From an uncultured Acidimicrobiales bacterium (GTDB lineage Bacteria > Actinomycetota > Acidimicrobiia > Acidimicrobiales > UBA10347): a stretch of 49,717 bases of DNA. Each line of letters starts with the position of its first letter. Position 1 is the stretch's first letter. A model generated the notes under the pieces. That model made no database searches. It saw only the letters and a list, made by a program, of their open reading frames with translations, and was not told the origin of the DNA. The position numbers and the translations under genes were made by a program. The stretch is taken from positions 1 to 49,717 of the forward strand of contig CALKPY010000056.1 in NCBI GenBank assembly GCA_937991435.1, written 5' to 3'. Below are positions 7,296 to 15,496 of the stretch, piece by piece.

Positions 7296-8591
7296 TCAGC
7301 CTGTGAAGTCGATGCCAGGGCGATCGCCAGCCGGGGCGGGCGTAGCGGTTGCAGCTGGACGGGGAATCGACGTCGGGGTTGCCGATGCTTGGCTATTGTT
7401 CGTAGAGATGCCTGGAACGGCGGTGGCCTGTGCCGCTGTCGGGCTCGGGGCTACAGTCGCTTCGGTAGTCGCCGTTGCTGTGGCGGTAGGCGCCACCGTT
7501 GCCGTCGCGGTTGGCTCTGTGGTGTCGGTCGTAACGCTGAGCACGACTGGCGTGTATGTGAATTGATCGTTGAATGGGCTCAATTCGCTTAACTGGCATA
7601 CCGCGGAAACCTCGTAGGTTCCGGCCGGAGCATTGTCAGGCAGTACGAACGTCGCCTCAGCTGTTCCAGAGGTCGAGGTGCTTGCACCGTTGACCACGAC
7701 ATTGTCGATCTGACCGTCTGCGCCGGTGTAGGTCAGCGTGAATTGAACTCGATAATCACCGCCAATTTGTGGAAGCTCCGGGTCAGGGCAACGGTCGGCC
7801 GTCGCGGTAATGGTGTCACCGACAACCGAGGTCTGGGGGCTAGCAGTCAGGGCTGGGGCTGGCGTTGTGACCGCAACGCTGACATTTGGATAGGTATGTG
7901 CGGTGCCACCGGTGCCATCGACACAGACGGCGCTGACGGTGTTGTTACCCACATGGTCGGCATCGAGGGTGAGTGTGGTGGACCAGTCATCACCGGTACC
8001 GGGTACCGATGCTGCCTCGACGACACTCGCATCGGTGTTGAGAGTGGCATTAACCGCGACGGTTGAACCAACAGCGCATTGCGACCCGGAGACGGTGATG
8101 GTCAACGGACGAACGCCCGTGATCGGTGTTACCGACATCGTTGGAGCGTCGGCCGGGGGCTCGATCGTCACCGTTGCTGACGCCTGGCCAAGAGTAGCGG
8201 TGAGGCCTGAGTCGTTTGTGAACCGGCACGACTGGGTGACGTCGTAATCACCTGCAGGGGCATCAGCCGGCACCGTCATGGACAAGGTCCAGGTGCCGTC
8301 GGCGGCCGCGGCGGCCTCGCCGGTTGCATAGGTGGTTGTCGACCCGTTGGTCGTCAGGCGCAAGTTGCTCACGCCGGTGAAATTGGTTCCGGTGATGCCG
8401 CTTGCTGCGTCGGGGCAGGCTGCGCCAGCAACGGTGATCGTTTCGCCCGGTTGCGCCGGGTTCGGCGAGACGGTGACTGCAACAGATTGCGAGCTTGCCG
8501 CCGGCAGCAACAGTGCGCACAGAGCGGCCGCCACGACCAGGACAAGTCCGAATCTCGCCAGCAGACGTGGCCGAGGAAGTTGGTTGTTCAT
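7296..8591 (-). CDS. Secreted protein with three Ig-like domains and a Thr/Ala/Pro-rich tail
   Basis: The 431-residue product begins with a clear signal peptide (basic start, then LVLVVAAALCALLLPAASSQ). Three repeated beta-sandwich-like units follow, each opening like VSPNPAQPGETITV and ending near a (S/V)C motif. Each unit has one cysteine near its start (AACPD, SQCAV, DRCPD) and one near its end (QSCRF, SAVCV, SAVCQ), suggesting one disulphide per domain. The last 90 or so residues are low-complexity Thr/Ala/Pro, ending PGIDFTG, with no LPXTG or membrane anchor. I chose the ATG at 8591; ATG 8606 and GTG 8627 are in-frame alternatives. Function is unknown, possibly cell-surface or extracellular adhesion. 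Confidence 0.72.
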   Translation of the reverse strand: MNNQLPRPRLLARFGLVLVVAAALCALLLPAASSQSVAVTVSPNPAQPGETITVAGAACPDAASGITGTNFTGVSNLRLTTNGSTTTYATGEAAAAADGTWTLSMTVPADAPAGDYDVTQSCRFTNDSGLTATLGQASATVTIEPPADAPTMSVTPITGVRPLTITVSGSQCAVGSTVAVNATLNTDASVVEAASVPGTGDDWSTTLTLDADHVGNNTVSAVCVDGTGGTAHTYPNVSVAVTTPAPALTASPQTSVVGDTITATADRCPDPELPQIGGDYRVQFTLTYTGADGQIDNVVVNGASTSTSGTAEATFVLPDNAPAGTYEVSAVCQLSELSPFNDQFTYTPVVLSVTTDTTEPTATATVAPTATATATTEATVAPSPTAAQATAVPGISTNNSQASATPTSIPRPAATATPAPAGDRPGIDFTG

Positions 8592-8712
8592 GGTTGGTAC
8601 ACGCATAAGCCACACAGTGTGGTCCACATTGTTGGCGCCTGCACCATCTTGCGACCAAATCAGGCGAATCTGGCGTATCGGCGGTTGTTTACATGGTGCA
8701 CGCGTGTCGGCG

Positions 8713-9204
8713 TTAGTTCGCCGGTTCTAGCAGGTCACCTCGACCCACAGTATTTGCTGGCCAGTCAGCGGGGGGCAATCCGATCGGGCTTGTTCCAACT
8801 GGAGCGCCGTACCAGAGCCGATGACGGCGACGCACAAAGCACCACTTGCCGTCGGCCATTCGGTACTCGTCGCCGTACTGGATCATCTGCACAATCCAAG
8901 CACCATCTATTTCGAGTTCGGCTCGAGTGCCGACCGTACCCGTAGCAAATTCAGCCGATGCAACATCGATGACGTGGTTCGTCACATGCAAGATCGAGGT
9001 TGTGATGGGCTCCAATTGTGCTGCGAAGTTCTCGGCGAGCGCTGCACGACCGGCGAGCTCCCCCACTCGAACGTCGGGCACAAACAGGGCTGCGAGCGCG
9101 TCGAAATCGCGTTGTCCCATCGCCACGGCATATCGGCTCGCGAGCTGTCGGATCGATTCACAAGCCATCAACCACGCCAGCGGGTCTTCGGTTTCGGTAC
9201 CCAT
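8713..9204 (-). CDS. SnoaL-like / NTF2-fold protein
   Basis: The 163-residue protein has the family opening (ACESIRQLASRYAVAMGQRD, then FDALAALFVPDV) and the later strand pattern ending in GKWCFVRRRHRLWYG, both typical of the SnoaL_4 group. Members are small cone-shaped barrels acting as isomerases, dehydratases or ring-hydroxylating oxygenase beta subunits. The catalytic role cannot be fixed here. The ATG at 9204 follows a TAGAGT -10 by 6 bases. It is divergent from the flavin enoate-reductase-like gene, with operator site 3 between them, so it probably belongs to the same catabolic regulon. Confidence 0.82.
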   Translation of the reverse strand: MGTETEDPLAWLMACESIRQLASRYAVAMGQRDFDALAALFVPDVRVGELAGRAALAENFAAQLEPITTSILHVTNHVIDVASAEFATGTVGTRAELEIDGAWIVQMIQYGDEYRMADGKWCFVRRRHRLWYGAPVGTSPIGLPPADWPANTVGRGDLLEPAN

Positions 9205-9210
9205 AGACCG

Positions 9211-9216
9211 ACTCTA
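9211..9216 (-). promoter_or_regulatory. -10 element of a leaderless promoter for the SnoaL-like gene
   Basis: On the minus strand TAGAGT ends 6 bases before the ATG at 9204 and no Shine-Dalgarno sequence is present. Operator site 3 lies about 30 bases further upstream. Confidence 0.55.
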
Positions 9217-9246
9217 GCCAGGCTCGCTATGTCGCTCGATGCCAAA

Positions 9247-9265
9247 ATCTGACACACTTTCAGAT
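9247..9265. promoter_or_regulatory. Operator site 3 (ATCTGA-N7-TCAGAT)
   Basis: ATCTGA CACACTT TCAGAT is a perfect inverted repeat, extended by one matching A/T on each side. It lies in the divergent region between the SnoaL-like gene (minus) and the flavin oxidoreductase (plus), and is identical in both half-sites to site 1. Confidence 0.72.
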
Positions 9266-9336
9266 TCGCGACCCTGCTTCGTTTACGGACCCGGTCGTGC
9301 AACCTCCACACTCCGCACCGCTTGGCGTATCGCACC

Positions 9337-11457
9337 GTGACTTCACTGCATCCGAACCTGTTCACGCCGACTCAGATCGGCAACGTCGGGCTGAAAAATC
9401 GCATCGTCATGCCGGCCATGGACCAAAACCTCTGTGATGGCGACGGTCAGCTGACCGAAGCCAACATTGTTCACTATGAGAGACGCGCCGCGGGCGGTGC
9501 CGCAGCCGTCATTGTCGAGACCTCGGCAGTTGCCTACCCCGGTGGCGCTGCATCACGCCACCAGCCGTCGCTTGCCACCGACGAGTGCATCGAACCGTTG
9601 CGGCGCCTGGCAACCCGAGTGCACGCCCACGGCACCCGCGTGTTCGTGCAGATATGCCATCACGGCAAGACCTCTCTTGTCGACACAGTCGAAGGTCGCC
9701 CTCAGCTGGTTCCTTCGACCCCGCTTCCACCAATGGACATGGCTGGCTTTATCAAGGACATGACAATCGACGAGCTCATGCGTATGGCTGAACGCATGCA
9801 GGGAACCTCGGCGACCTATCACCAGGCGACAACCGACGAGCTCGCTGCCGTTGTCGATGCCTTTGCGTCAGCCGCCCGACGGGTACAACGAGCCGGGTGC
9901 GACGGTGTCGAGATTCACGCGGCGCATGGCTACCTGTTGTCGTCGTTTTTGTCCCCACACTGGAATCGTCGCGAAGACGAATACGGAAGCAACGTCAAGG
10001 GCCGCACTCGTCTGCTGCAAGAAGTAATCGGCGCGATCAAAAACGAATGCGGTTCTGAATTCGCCGTGATCGTTCGGCTCGATGGCCAGGAATTCAACAT
10101 CGAAGGCGGCATCACCCTTGATCTCGCCGCACGTCACGCTAGTGCGGCCGCCCAAGCCGGAGCTGATGCCATTCACGTCAGCGCAATTGGGTCACCCGAC
10201 TCTGGCGTGTCATTCACCGAGGGCCCGTTGCCGTGGCTTCCTGGCCAGTATCGAGAGCTCACAAAAACCATTCGTGCCGCGGTCGATCTACCCGTCATCG
10301 GCGTGGGTCGTATCGACCCGGCTATCGGCGACGCGATGATCGCCGCCGGCGAGGTCGATTGCATCGCAATGGGTCGCCAGCTGCTCGCCGATCCCGATAC
10401 ACCACAGCGGCTTCGCAGCGGACGGCCTGATCTCGTGCGTCCGTGCATCAACTGCTTCGTGTGCGTTGCCGAGAACTTCTGGGACGCCACACCTCGATGC
10501 GCGGTCAACGCTCGACTCGGGCGACCCGACGCCCCCGAGATCCTCAGGGCCAGCGAACAACGATCAATCGGCATCGTTGGCGGCGGGCCCGCCGGGCTCG
10601 AAACCGCTCGTGTCGCGGCGCAACGAGGACACAAGGTCACGCTGTACGAGTCAGCCGCGGCGTTGGGCGGAACCGCCCGGTTCTCCGGGGTCACCACGCC
10701 GATCAATGCAACCCTGGTCGAGTATCTGGTCGCCGCAGTCAAAGACGCGGGTGTCGATGTGCGTTTGTCGACCACCGCAACTGCGGCGATGCTCGCTGCA
10801 GCCAGACACGACCGCGTCGTGCTGGCCACCGGCGCCAGCCGCTCGTTGCCCGAGCTTGCTGGGGCAAACCTCAGCCATGTGTTGACCGGTGACGACCTGC
10901 GGGACCTGCTCGTCGGCCACGGCCGATCAGGTGTGAACAAGCTGTCGTCGTGGCAGCGACCGCTCGTACGCGGCGCTCAACTCGTTGGACTCACCACACC
11001 CAGTCGGGTGCGCACCTTGAGCAAGCTCTTCATGCCGCTCGGGCGTCGAATCGTGGTGTTGGGCGGTGGACTCGTCGGTGTCGAGATCGCGGAGTTTCTC
11101 GCCGAACGTGGGCGGGTCGTGACCGTGATCGAACCGAGTCCATACCCCGGGGTCGAAATGGCGCATCCGAGACGTTGGCGCACCATGCACCGTGCCCGCT
11201 CCCACGGTGTCGTCTTCGAGACCAACGCGGCAGCTCGCCGAATCACGAGCAACAATGTCGAGTGGACACGCGACGGAGACATCACCAACACACCTGCCGA
11301 TCACGTGATCGTCGCGAGCGAAGTGCACACAGGCGCCCCGCTCGAGGAGAACCTGCGAGCACGAGGCATCGCCGTCGACGTCATCGGCGACGCTGCTGCA
11401 GTCGGCTATATCGAGGGTGCCATTCGTATGGGACATGATCTTGGTGCCACCGTCTAG
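9337..11457 (+). CDS. NADH:flavin oxidoreductase with FMN, 4Fe-4S and FAD domains (2,4-dienoyl-CoA / enoate reductase family)
   Basis: The 706-residue protein has an N-terminal old-yellow-enzyme TIM barrel (LFTPTQIGNVGLKNRIVMPAM at the start; DGVEIHAAHGYLLSSFLSP, typical of substrate binding). A cysteine cluster follows at C370, C373, C376 and C388, then an FAD/NAD(P) domain with IGIVGGGPAGLETARVAA and a second dinucleotide motif VVLGGGLVGVEIAEFLAERG. This is the dienoyl-CoA reductase/BaiCD-like architecture, reducing an alpha-beta unsaturated carbonyl. The cluster spacing is C-x2-C-x2-C-x11-C, slightly tighter than the C-x2-C-x3-C I expect. I prefer GTG 9337 to TTG 9322 because it gives the usual N-terminus. 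It is followed by an SDR after 63 bases. Confidence 0.88.
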   Translation: MTSLHPNLFTPTQIGNVGLKNRIVMPAMDQNLCDGDGQLTEANIVHYERRAAGGAAAVIVETSAVAYPGGAASRHQPSLATDECIEPLRRLATRVHAHGTRVFVQICHHGKTSLVDTVEGRPQLVPSTPLPPMDMAGFIKDMTIDELMRMAERMQGTSATYHQATTDELAAVVDAFASAARRVQRAGCDGVEIHAAHGYLLSSFLSPHWNRREDEYGSNVKGRTRLLQEVIGAIKNECGSEFAVIVRLDGQEFNIEGGITLDLAARHASAAAQAGADAIHVSAIGSPDSGVSFTEGPLPWLPGQYRELTKTIRAAVDLPVIGVGRIDPAIGDAMIAAGEVDCIAMGRQLLADPDTPQRLRSGRPDLVRPCINCFVCVAENFWDATPRCAVNARLGRPDAPEILRASEQRSIGIVGGGPAGLETARVAAQRGHKVTLYESAAALGGTARFSGVTTPINATLVEYLVAAVKDAGVDVRLSTTATAAMLAAARHDRVVLATGASRSLPELAGANLSHVLTGDDLRDLLVGHGRSGVNKLSSWQRPLVRGAQLVGLTTPSRVRTLSKLFMPLGRRIVVLGGGLVGVEIAEFLAERGRVVTVIEPSPYPGVEMAHPRRWRTMHRARSHGVVFETNAAARRITSNNVEWTRDGDITNTPADHVIVASEVHTGAPLEENLRARGIAVDVIGDAAAVGYIEGAIRMGHDLGATV

Positions 11458-11520
11458 CCAACACCGAGCGCGTTCGATACAACCCACCCGTTCCGAGCCA
11501 ACACAACGAGGATCAAACAC

Positions 11521-12297
11521 ATGGGCATCTATGTCGTCACCGGCGCCGCATCAGGAATCGGCGAAGCCACCGCACGCGCGTTGACCAAGCAGGGGCATCG
11601 AGTTGTCACCGTTGATCTCGAAGCGGCTGATATCGCTGCAGACCTTGCTTCGCCACAAGGTCGCACAGCCGCCCTGACAGCGATTCATGACTCGACTGAT
11701 GAACTCGATGGCATCGTCACGTGCGCAGGCGTTGCGGGCCTGCCAGGGCGACCAGGGTCACTCATCGCATCGCTGAACTACTTCGGTTCGGTCGTCTTGC
11801 TCGAGGGGGTCCGCGACCTACTGGCGGCGTCGGGGTCGGGCTCAGCCGTCGCGATCTCGTCGAACTCGGTCACCACGGTTCCGAAGTCCATGATTTCCGC
11901 TGACTTCATCGCGGCTTGCCTTGGCTCCGACGAGCCAACAGCGCGCGACGTGGCCAACCAGATCGGCCCTCTCGCGACATATCCGTCATCAAAGGCCGCC
12001 GTTTCTCGCTGGGTGCGAAACAACGCCGTGACCAACGCCTGGGTCGGCTCTGGCATAACTCTCAACGCGGTGGCCCCAGGGGTCACCGAGACAGCAATGG
12101 TTGCCGAGACACGCGATGACCCGACGATCGGCAAACACTTCGACGCATTTCCGCTGCCGATTGGGCGCGGCGCCAAACCCGCCGAAATCGCTGACCTGAT
12201 CGTGTTTTTACTTGGACCGAGTGCCCGTTTCATCTGCGGTTCAGTGCTGTACGCAGACGGCGGCACCGATGCATTGATGAACCCCGAAGCATTCTGA
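11521..12297 (+). CDS. SDR resembling 3-alpha-hydroxysteroid dehydrogenase/carbonyl reductase
   Basis: The 258-residue short-chain dehydrogenase has TGAASGIG at residues 7-14, an active-site serine in AISSNS and the Y-x3-K pair in YPSSK. Several features recall Comamonas 3-alpha-HSD/carbonyl reductase (HsdA) rather than a generic SDR: the very short N-terminus, the aspartate strand pattern (DIAADLAS), the LNYFGSVVLL segment, the long insertion before the catalytic tyrosine and the ending DGGTDALMNPEAF. This similarity is from memory and supports a cyclic-alcohol or ketone substrate. An AGGA ribosome site lies 8-11 bases before the ATG. It is probably co-transcribed with the flavin reductase upstream. 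The 82 bases to the convergent aspS hold no strong terminator hairpin that I can see. Confidence 0.85.
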   Translation: MGIYVVTGAASGIGEATARALTKQGHRVVTVDLEAADIAADLASPQGRTAALTAIHDSTDELDGIVTCAGVAGLPGRPGSLIASLNYFGSVVLLEGVRDLLAASGSGSAVAISSNSVTTVPKSMISADFIAACLGSDEPTARDVANQIGPLATYPSSKAAVSRWVRNNAVTNAWVGSGITLNAVAPGVTETAMVAETRDDPTIGKHFDAFPLPIGRGAKPAEIADLIVFLLGPSARFICGSVLYADGGTDALMNPEAF

Positions 12298-12379
12298 ATT
12301 TGGCCGGCATCCGCAGCGCGTCAGCGCGGCGGTTGCGGGTTGGTCAAATCATCAGGCCAGCAGATCGGTCGCCTGTCAG

Positions 12380-14164
12380 TCAGTCGGTCGGTGGAAGCGT
12401 GCGCAAGCCCAGTTCGGTCAGGTGGCGTTCCGCTATCTCCGTTGGAGCGTTGGTCAGCGGATCCGAGCCCGACTGTGTCTTTGGAAACGCTATGACTTCG
12501 CGAATGTTCTCTTCGCCGAGCAACAAAGCGGTGAGCCGATCAATACCAAACGCAAACCCAGCATGCGGGGGCGCTCCAAACCGAAAGGCCTCAAGCAAGA
12601 AGCCGAACTTCTCTTCGACCTCTTCGTCGCTCAAACCAAGAGCGGCGAACACCCGCTTCTGTACGTCAGGCTCGTGGATACGCACGCTTCCCGAGCCGAG
12701 CTCCCACCCGTTCAACACAAGGTCATAGGCCTGCGAGCGGATCTTGAGAAGCGATTCGCCGCCATCGCGCACGAGATAGTCGACATCGTCGACATGAGGC
12801 ATCGTGAACGGATGGTGTGCGGCAACGGGGTCACCGTTGTCGTTGATCGACTCGAACATCGGGAAGTCCACAACCCACAAGAATTCAAGTCCCTCATCGA
12901 TCGGCGGGCGGCCAATCTCGAGTCGCAACCGTCCGAGAACGTCACGAACAAGATGGCGATCGCCAGATTGCAGCAGCACAAGGTCGCCAGGTTGGGCGCC
13001 CATCATCTGGGTCAACCCAGCCTGTTCGGCCTCGCTCATGAACTTGGTGAGACCACCGTCGAGTTCGAGGTCGTCGCCCACGCGGAACCACGCCAGCCCT
13101 TTGGCGCCCCACTTCTTGCACATCTCAGTAAGTTCGTCGATGCGGTTCCGGCCAATTGATTCGGCGCCGCCCTCGACAATAATGCCCTTGACGCATTCGG
13201 TCTTGAAAACGTTGGCCTCGGTGCCCTCGAACAACCCGGTCAGCTCAATCAGAGTCATGCCAAAACGAATGTCAGGCTTGTCGGTGCCGTAATGCTCCAT
13301 GGCATCGATCCATGACATTTGCGGAATCGACTCAGGCCACACGCCACGTACCGCGTCGGTCGCCGACGCAATCACATAACTGATGAACTCGATGATCTCT
13401 TCTTGCCCGACAAAGCTGGCCTCGGCATCGAGCTGAGCGAACTCAAATTGGCGGTCGGCACGCAGATCTTCGTCGCGCAGACATTTGGCGATCTGGTAGT
13501 AGCGGTCAATACCGCCAACCATGCACAGCTGCTTGAAGATCTGCGGGCTTTGCGGAAGCGCGTAAAAGTTGCCCGGCTGTTGGCGACTGGGCACGACAAA
13601 GTCGCGGGCCCCTTCGGGGGTCGATGCGATGAGCAGAGGCGTTTCGATCTCAGTGAAGCCCTGATCTTCCATTGCTTCGCGGACGGCGCTTTGGATAACG
13701 GCGCGATAACGCAGGTTGCGCTGCATGCGCTCACGGCGCATGTCAACGTAACGGTGTTTGAGACGCAGCGTCTCGTCGATCTCTTGACGGCTGTGCATCG
13801 GGAACGGCGGCGTCTCGGCCTTGTTCAGCACGACCACAGTGCAGTTCTGCACATCGATGGCTCCCGTAGCGAGAATGGTGTTTTCCATTCCCTCCGGGCG
13901 TTTGACGACGGTGCCGGTGATCTGCACGACGTATTCGCTGCGCAGGTCGTGTTTCTCATCGACCACGCATTGCACGACGCCGGTGTGATCACGCAAATCG
14001 ATAAACGCCAACTTCTCGCCATGTTCACGACGGCGATCAACCCAGCCGCAGAGCGTGACCACGCGGTCAGCGTCTTCGGCTGTGAGATCACCGCAGTAGT
14101 CGGTGCGCATGCCGCGCGCCCCCGACAGGTCTTGTTCGTGCTCTTCGTATTCCTGGTCGGTCAC
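12380..14164 (-). CDS. aspS: Aspartyl-tRNA synthetase
   Basis: This 594-residue class II synthetase charges tRNA-Asp. It has the N-terminal OB-fold anticodon-binding domain (VTLCGWVDRRREHGEKLAFIDLRD). Motif 2 lies in the CLRDEDLRADRQFEFAQLD region, and the bacterial insertion (GAD) domain sits between motifs 2 and 3. Motif 3 is in AGFAFGIDRLTALL. The GTG at 14164 overlaps the hisS stop (GTGA), so the two synthetases form an operon. An internal ATG at codon 19 (MRTDYCG) is an alternative start closer to the usual N-terminus of the family. Nothing unusual is seen in the active-site motifs. Confidence 0.97.
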   Translation of the reverse strand: MTDQEYEEHEQDLSGARGMRTDYCGDLTAEDADRVVTLCGWVDRRREHGEKLAFIDLRDHTGVVQCVVDEKHDLRSEYVVQITGTVVKRPEGMENTILATGAIDVQNCTVVVLNKAETPPFPMHSRQEIDETLRLKHRYVDMRRERMQRNLRYRAVIQSAVREAMEDQGFTEIETPLLIASTPEGARDFVVPSRQQPGNFYALPQSPQIFKQLCMVGGIDRYYQIAKCLRDEDLRADRQFEFAQLDAEASFVGQEEIIEFISYVIASATDAVRGVWPESIPQMSWIDAMEHYGTDKPDIRFGMTLIELTGLFEGTEANVFKTECVKGIIVEGGAESIGRNRIDELTEMCKKWGAKGLAWFRVGDDLELDGGLTKFMSEAEQAGLTQMMGAQPGDLVLLQSGDRHLVRDVLGRLRLEIGRPPIDEGLEFLWVVDFPMFESINDNGDPVAAHHPFTMPHVDDVDYLVRDGGESLLKIRSQAYDLVLNGWELGSGSVRIHEPDVQKRVFAALGLSDEEVEEKFGFLLEAFRFGAPPHAGFAFGIDRLTALLLGEENIREVIAFPKTQSGSDPLTNAPTEIAERHLTELGLRTLPPTD

Positions 14165-15429
14165 GTTGTACTCAGTCTCTTGTGAAGTTCTTCTGTTAAC
14201 AGGTGTGTGGCTACGGTCGTCTGTTCGCGGTCGTCACCGCGGAGCGAACGGATTGTCGCTTGTCCATTTTCGACTTCATCTTCGCCGATGATGACGGCAA
14301 AGGCGGCACCACTTTTGTCTGCGGCGCGGAACTGGGCTCGCATCGACCGCGCATCGTAGGCGCGATCACACGCAATGCCGGACACCATGAGAGCTTGGCT
14401 GATCATCGCGGCCTCGTCACCACCGGTCACATCGATCAGGAACACGTCCACGAGCGATGACGGGGCATCGAACACGCCCTCGGCGTCGCATGCAAGCAAG
14501 ATTCGGTCGACTCCGAGCGCGAATCCGATTCCCGGGGTGTCGGGGCCGCCAAGATCCGACGCCAGCGAGTCGTATCTGCCTCCGCCGCCCACGGCGTTTT
14601 GCGAGCCTTCAAGTGCGTGCGATGCGAACTCAAACGTCGTGCGTGTGTAGTAGTCAAGGCCACGCACAAGCCGTGGTGAGATCTCGTAGGGAATTTCCAT
14701 ACGGTCGAGCAGACGGCGCACCCCACCGAAGTGCTCGGCCGTCTCATCGCTCAGATGATCGACCATGACCGGTGCTTCATCGATGATCGACTGGTCCTGC
14801 TCGCGTTTTGAGTCAAGTACCCGCAACGGATTCACCAACAATGTGTGCTGCGATTGTTCTGACAACTGTGAGCGACGCGTTTCGAAGTACCGAGTCAATG
14901 CTTCGAGGTAGGCGGGTCGGCAGGTCGGGTCTCCCAAGCTGTTGACCATCAACGTGACCTCGTTGAGACCCAGTTGGCTGTAGAAGTTCCATCCGAGCGC
15001 TATGACGTCGGCATCAAGGGATGGATCGTCGGTGCCGAGGGCTTCGACGCCGATTTGGCTGAATTGGCGGTAGCGACCTGCCTGGGGGCGTTCGTATCGG
15101 AACTGCGGGCCCTCGTACCAGACCTTCCACGGGATCTGTGGGCGATGCTGCACAAAGGCTCGAACCACCGAAGCAGTGAGTTCGGGGCGTAATGCGTAGC
15201 GGTTGTTGTCTTTGGCGACGAAGTCGTACATCTCTTTGGTGACGACATCGGTCGATTCGCCCAAACGCTTAAACACGCCAAGCTCTTCAAACATCGGCGT
15301 GATCACATGGCCAAACCCCGCCTTGCGAGCTGAATCCGCAAAGGTGTTTACCAACGCCCGTTGGCGTTCGGCTTCACCAGGCAATATGTCGCGGGTGCCC
15401 TTGGGCGAACGAAAAGACGGCCGGGCCAT
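14161..15429 (-). CDS. hisS: Histidyl-tRNA synthetase
   Basis: The 422-residue class II synthetase shows the start PKGTRDILPGE, motif 2 FRYERPQAGRYRQFSQIGVE, the histidine-specific loop LVRGLDYYTRT and motif 3 GIGFALGVDRIL. A C-terminal anticodon-binding domain follows. I chose ATG 15429 (MARPSFRSPKG) over the further upstream in-frame start because a TAGCCT -10 ends 8 bases before it, which would make the message leaderless. It is the first gene of a hisS-aspS operon and is divergent from the YihY-family gene. Confidence 0.96.
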   Translation of the reverse strand: MARPSFRSPKGTRDILPGEAERQRALVNTFADSARKAGFGHVITPMFEELGVFKRLGESTDVVTKEMYDFVAKDNNRYALRPELTASVVRAFVQHRPQIPWKVWYEGPQFRYERPQAGRYRQFSQIGVEALGTDDPSLDADVIALGWNFYSQLGLNEVTLMVNSLGDPTCRPAYLEALTRYFETRRSQLSEQSQHTLLVNPLRVLDSKREQDQSIIDEAPVMVDHLSDETAEHFGGVRRLLDRMEIPYEISPRLVRGLDYYTRTTFEFASHALEGSQNAVGGGGRYDSLASDLGGPDTPGIGFALGVDRILLACDAEGVFDAPSSLVDVFLIDVTGGDEAAMISQALMVSGIACDRAYDARSMRAQFRAADKSGAAFAVIIGEDEVENGQATIRSLRGDDREQTTVATHLLTEELHKRLSTT

Positions 15430-15437
15430 GGGTCGTG

Positions 15438-15443
15438 AGGCTA
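15438..15443 (-). promoter_or_regulatory. -10 element of a leaderless promoter for hisS-aspS
   Basis: TAGCCT on the minus strand ends 8 bases before the hisS ATG at 15429, with no ribosome site between. It faces the -10 at 15485-15490 in the divergent hisS/YihY gap. Confidence 0.45.
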
Positions 15444-15484
15444 CCGAGCCGACACGCATCGTCAGCGCGACCGCTCACGACTCG

Positions 15485-15490
15485 TAGCAT
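15485..15490 (+). promoter_or_regulatory. -10 element of a leaderless promoter for the YihY-family gene
   Basis: TAGCAT ends 6 bases before the ATG at 15497 and no Shine-Dalgarno sequence is visible. Confidence 0.5.
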
Positions 15491-15496
15491 CGTCAC

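Noticed and set aside
12298-12379. Possible terminator between the second SDR and aspS
   Set aside because: Only a weak 4-base CGCG stem with no T-run; not supportable as a terminator.
12375-12393. Short repeat of GTCAGTCAGTCGGTCGG at the end of aspS
   Set aside because: Mostly the codons for the C-terminal residues; too short and imperfect to be a meaningful repeat.
13319-14185. Open frame of 288 codons on the plus strand opposite aspS
   Set aside because: It is the complement of a highly conserved synthetase; long shadows are common at this GC content.
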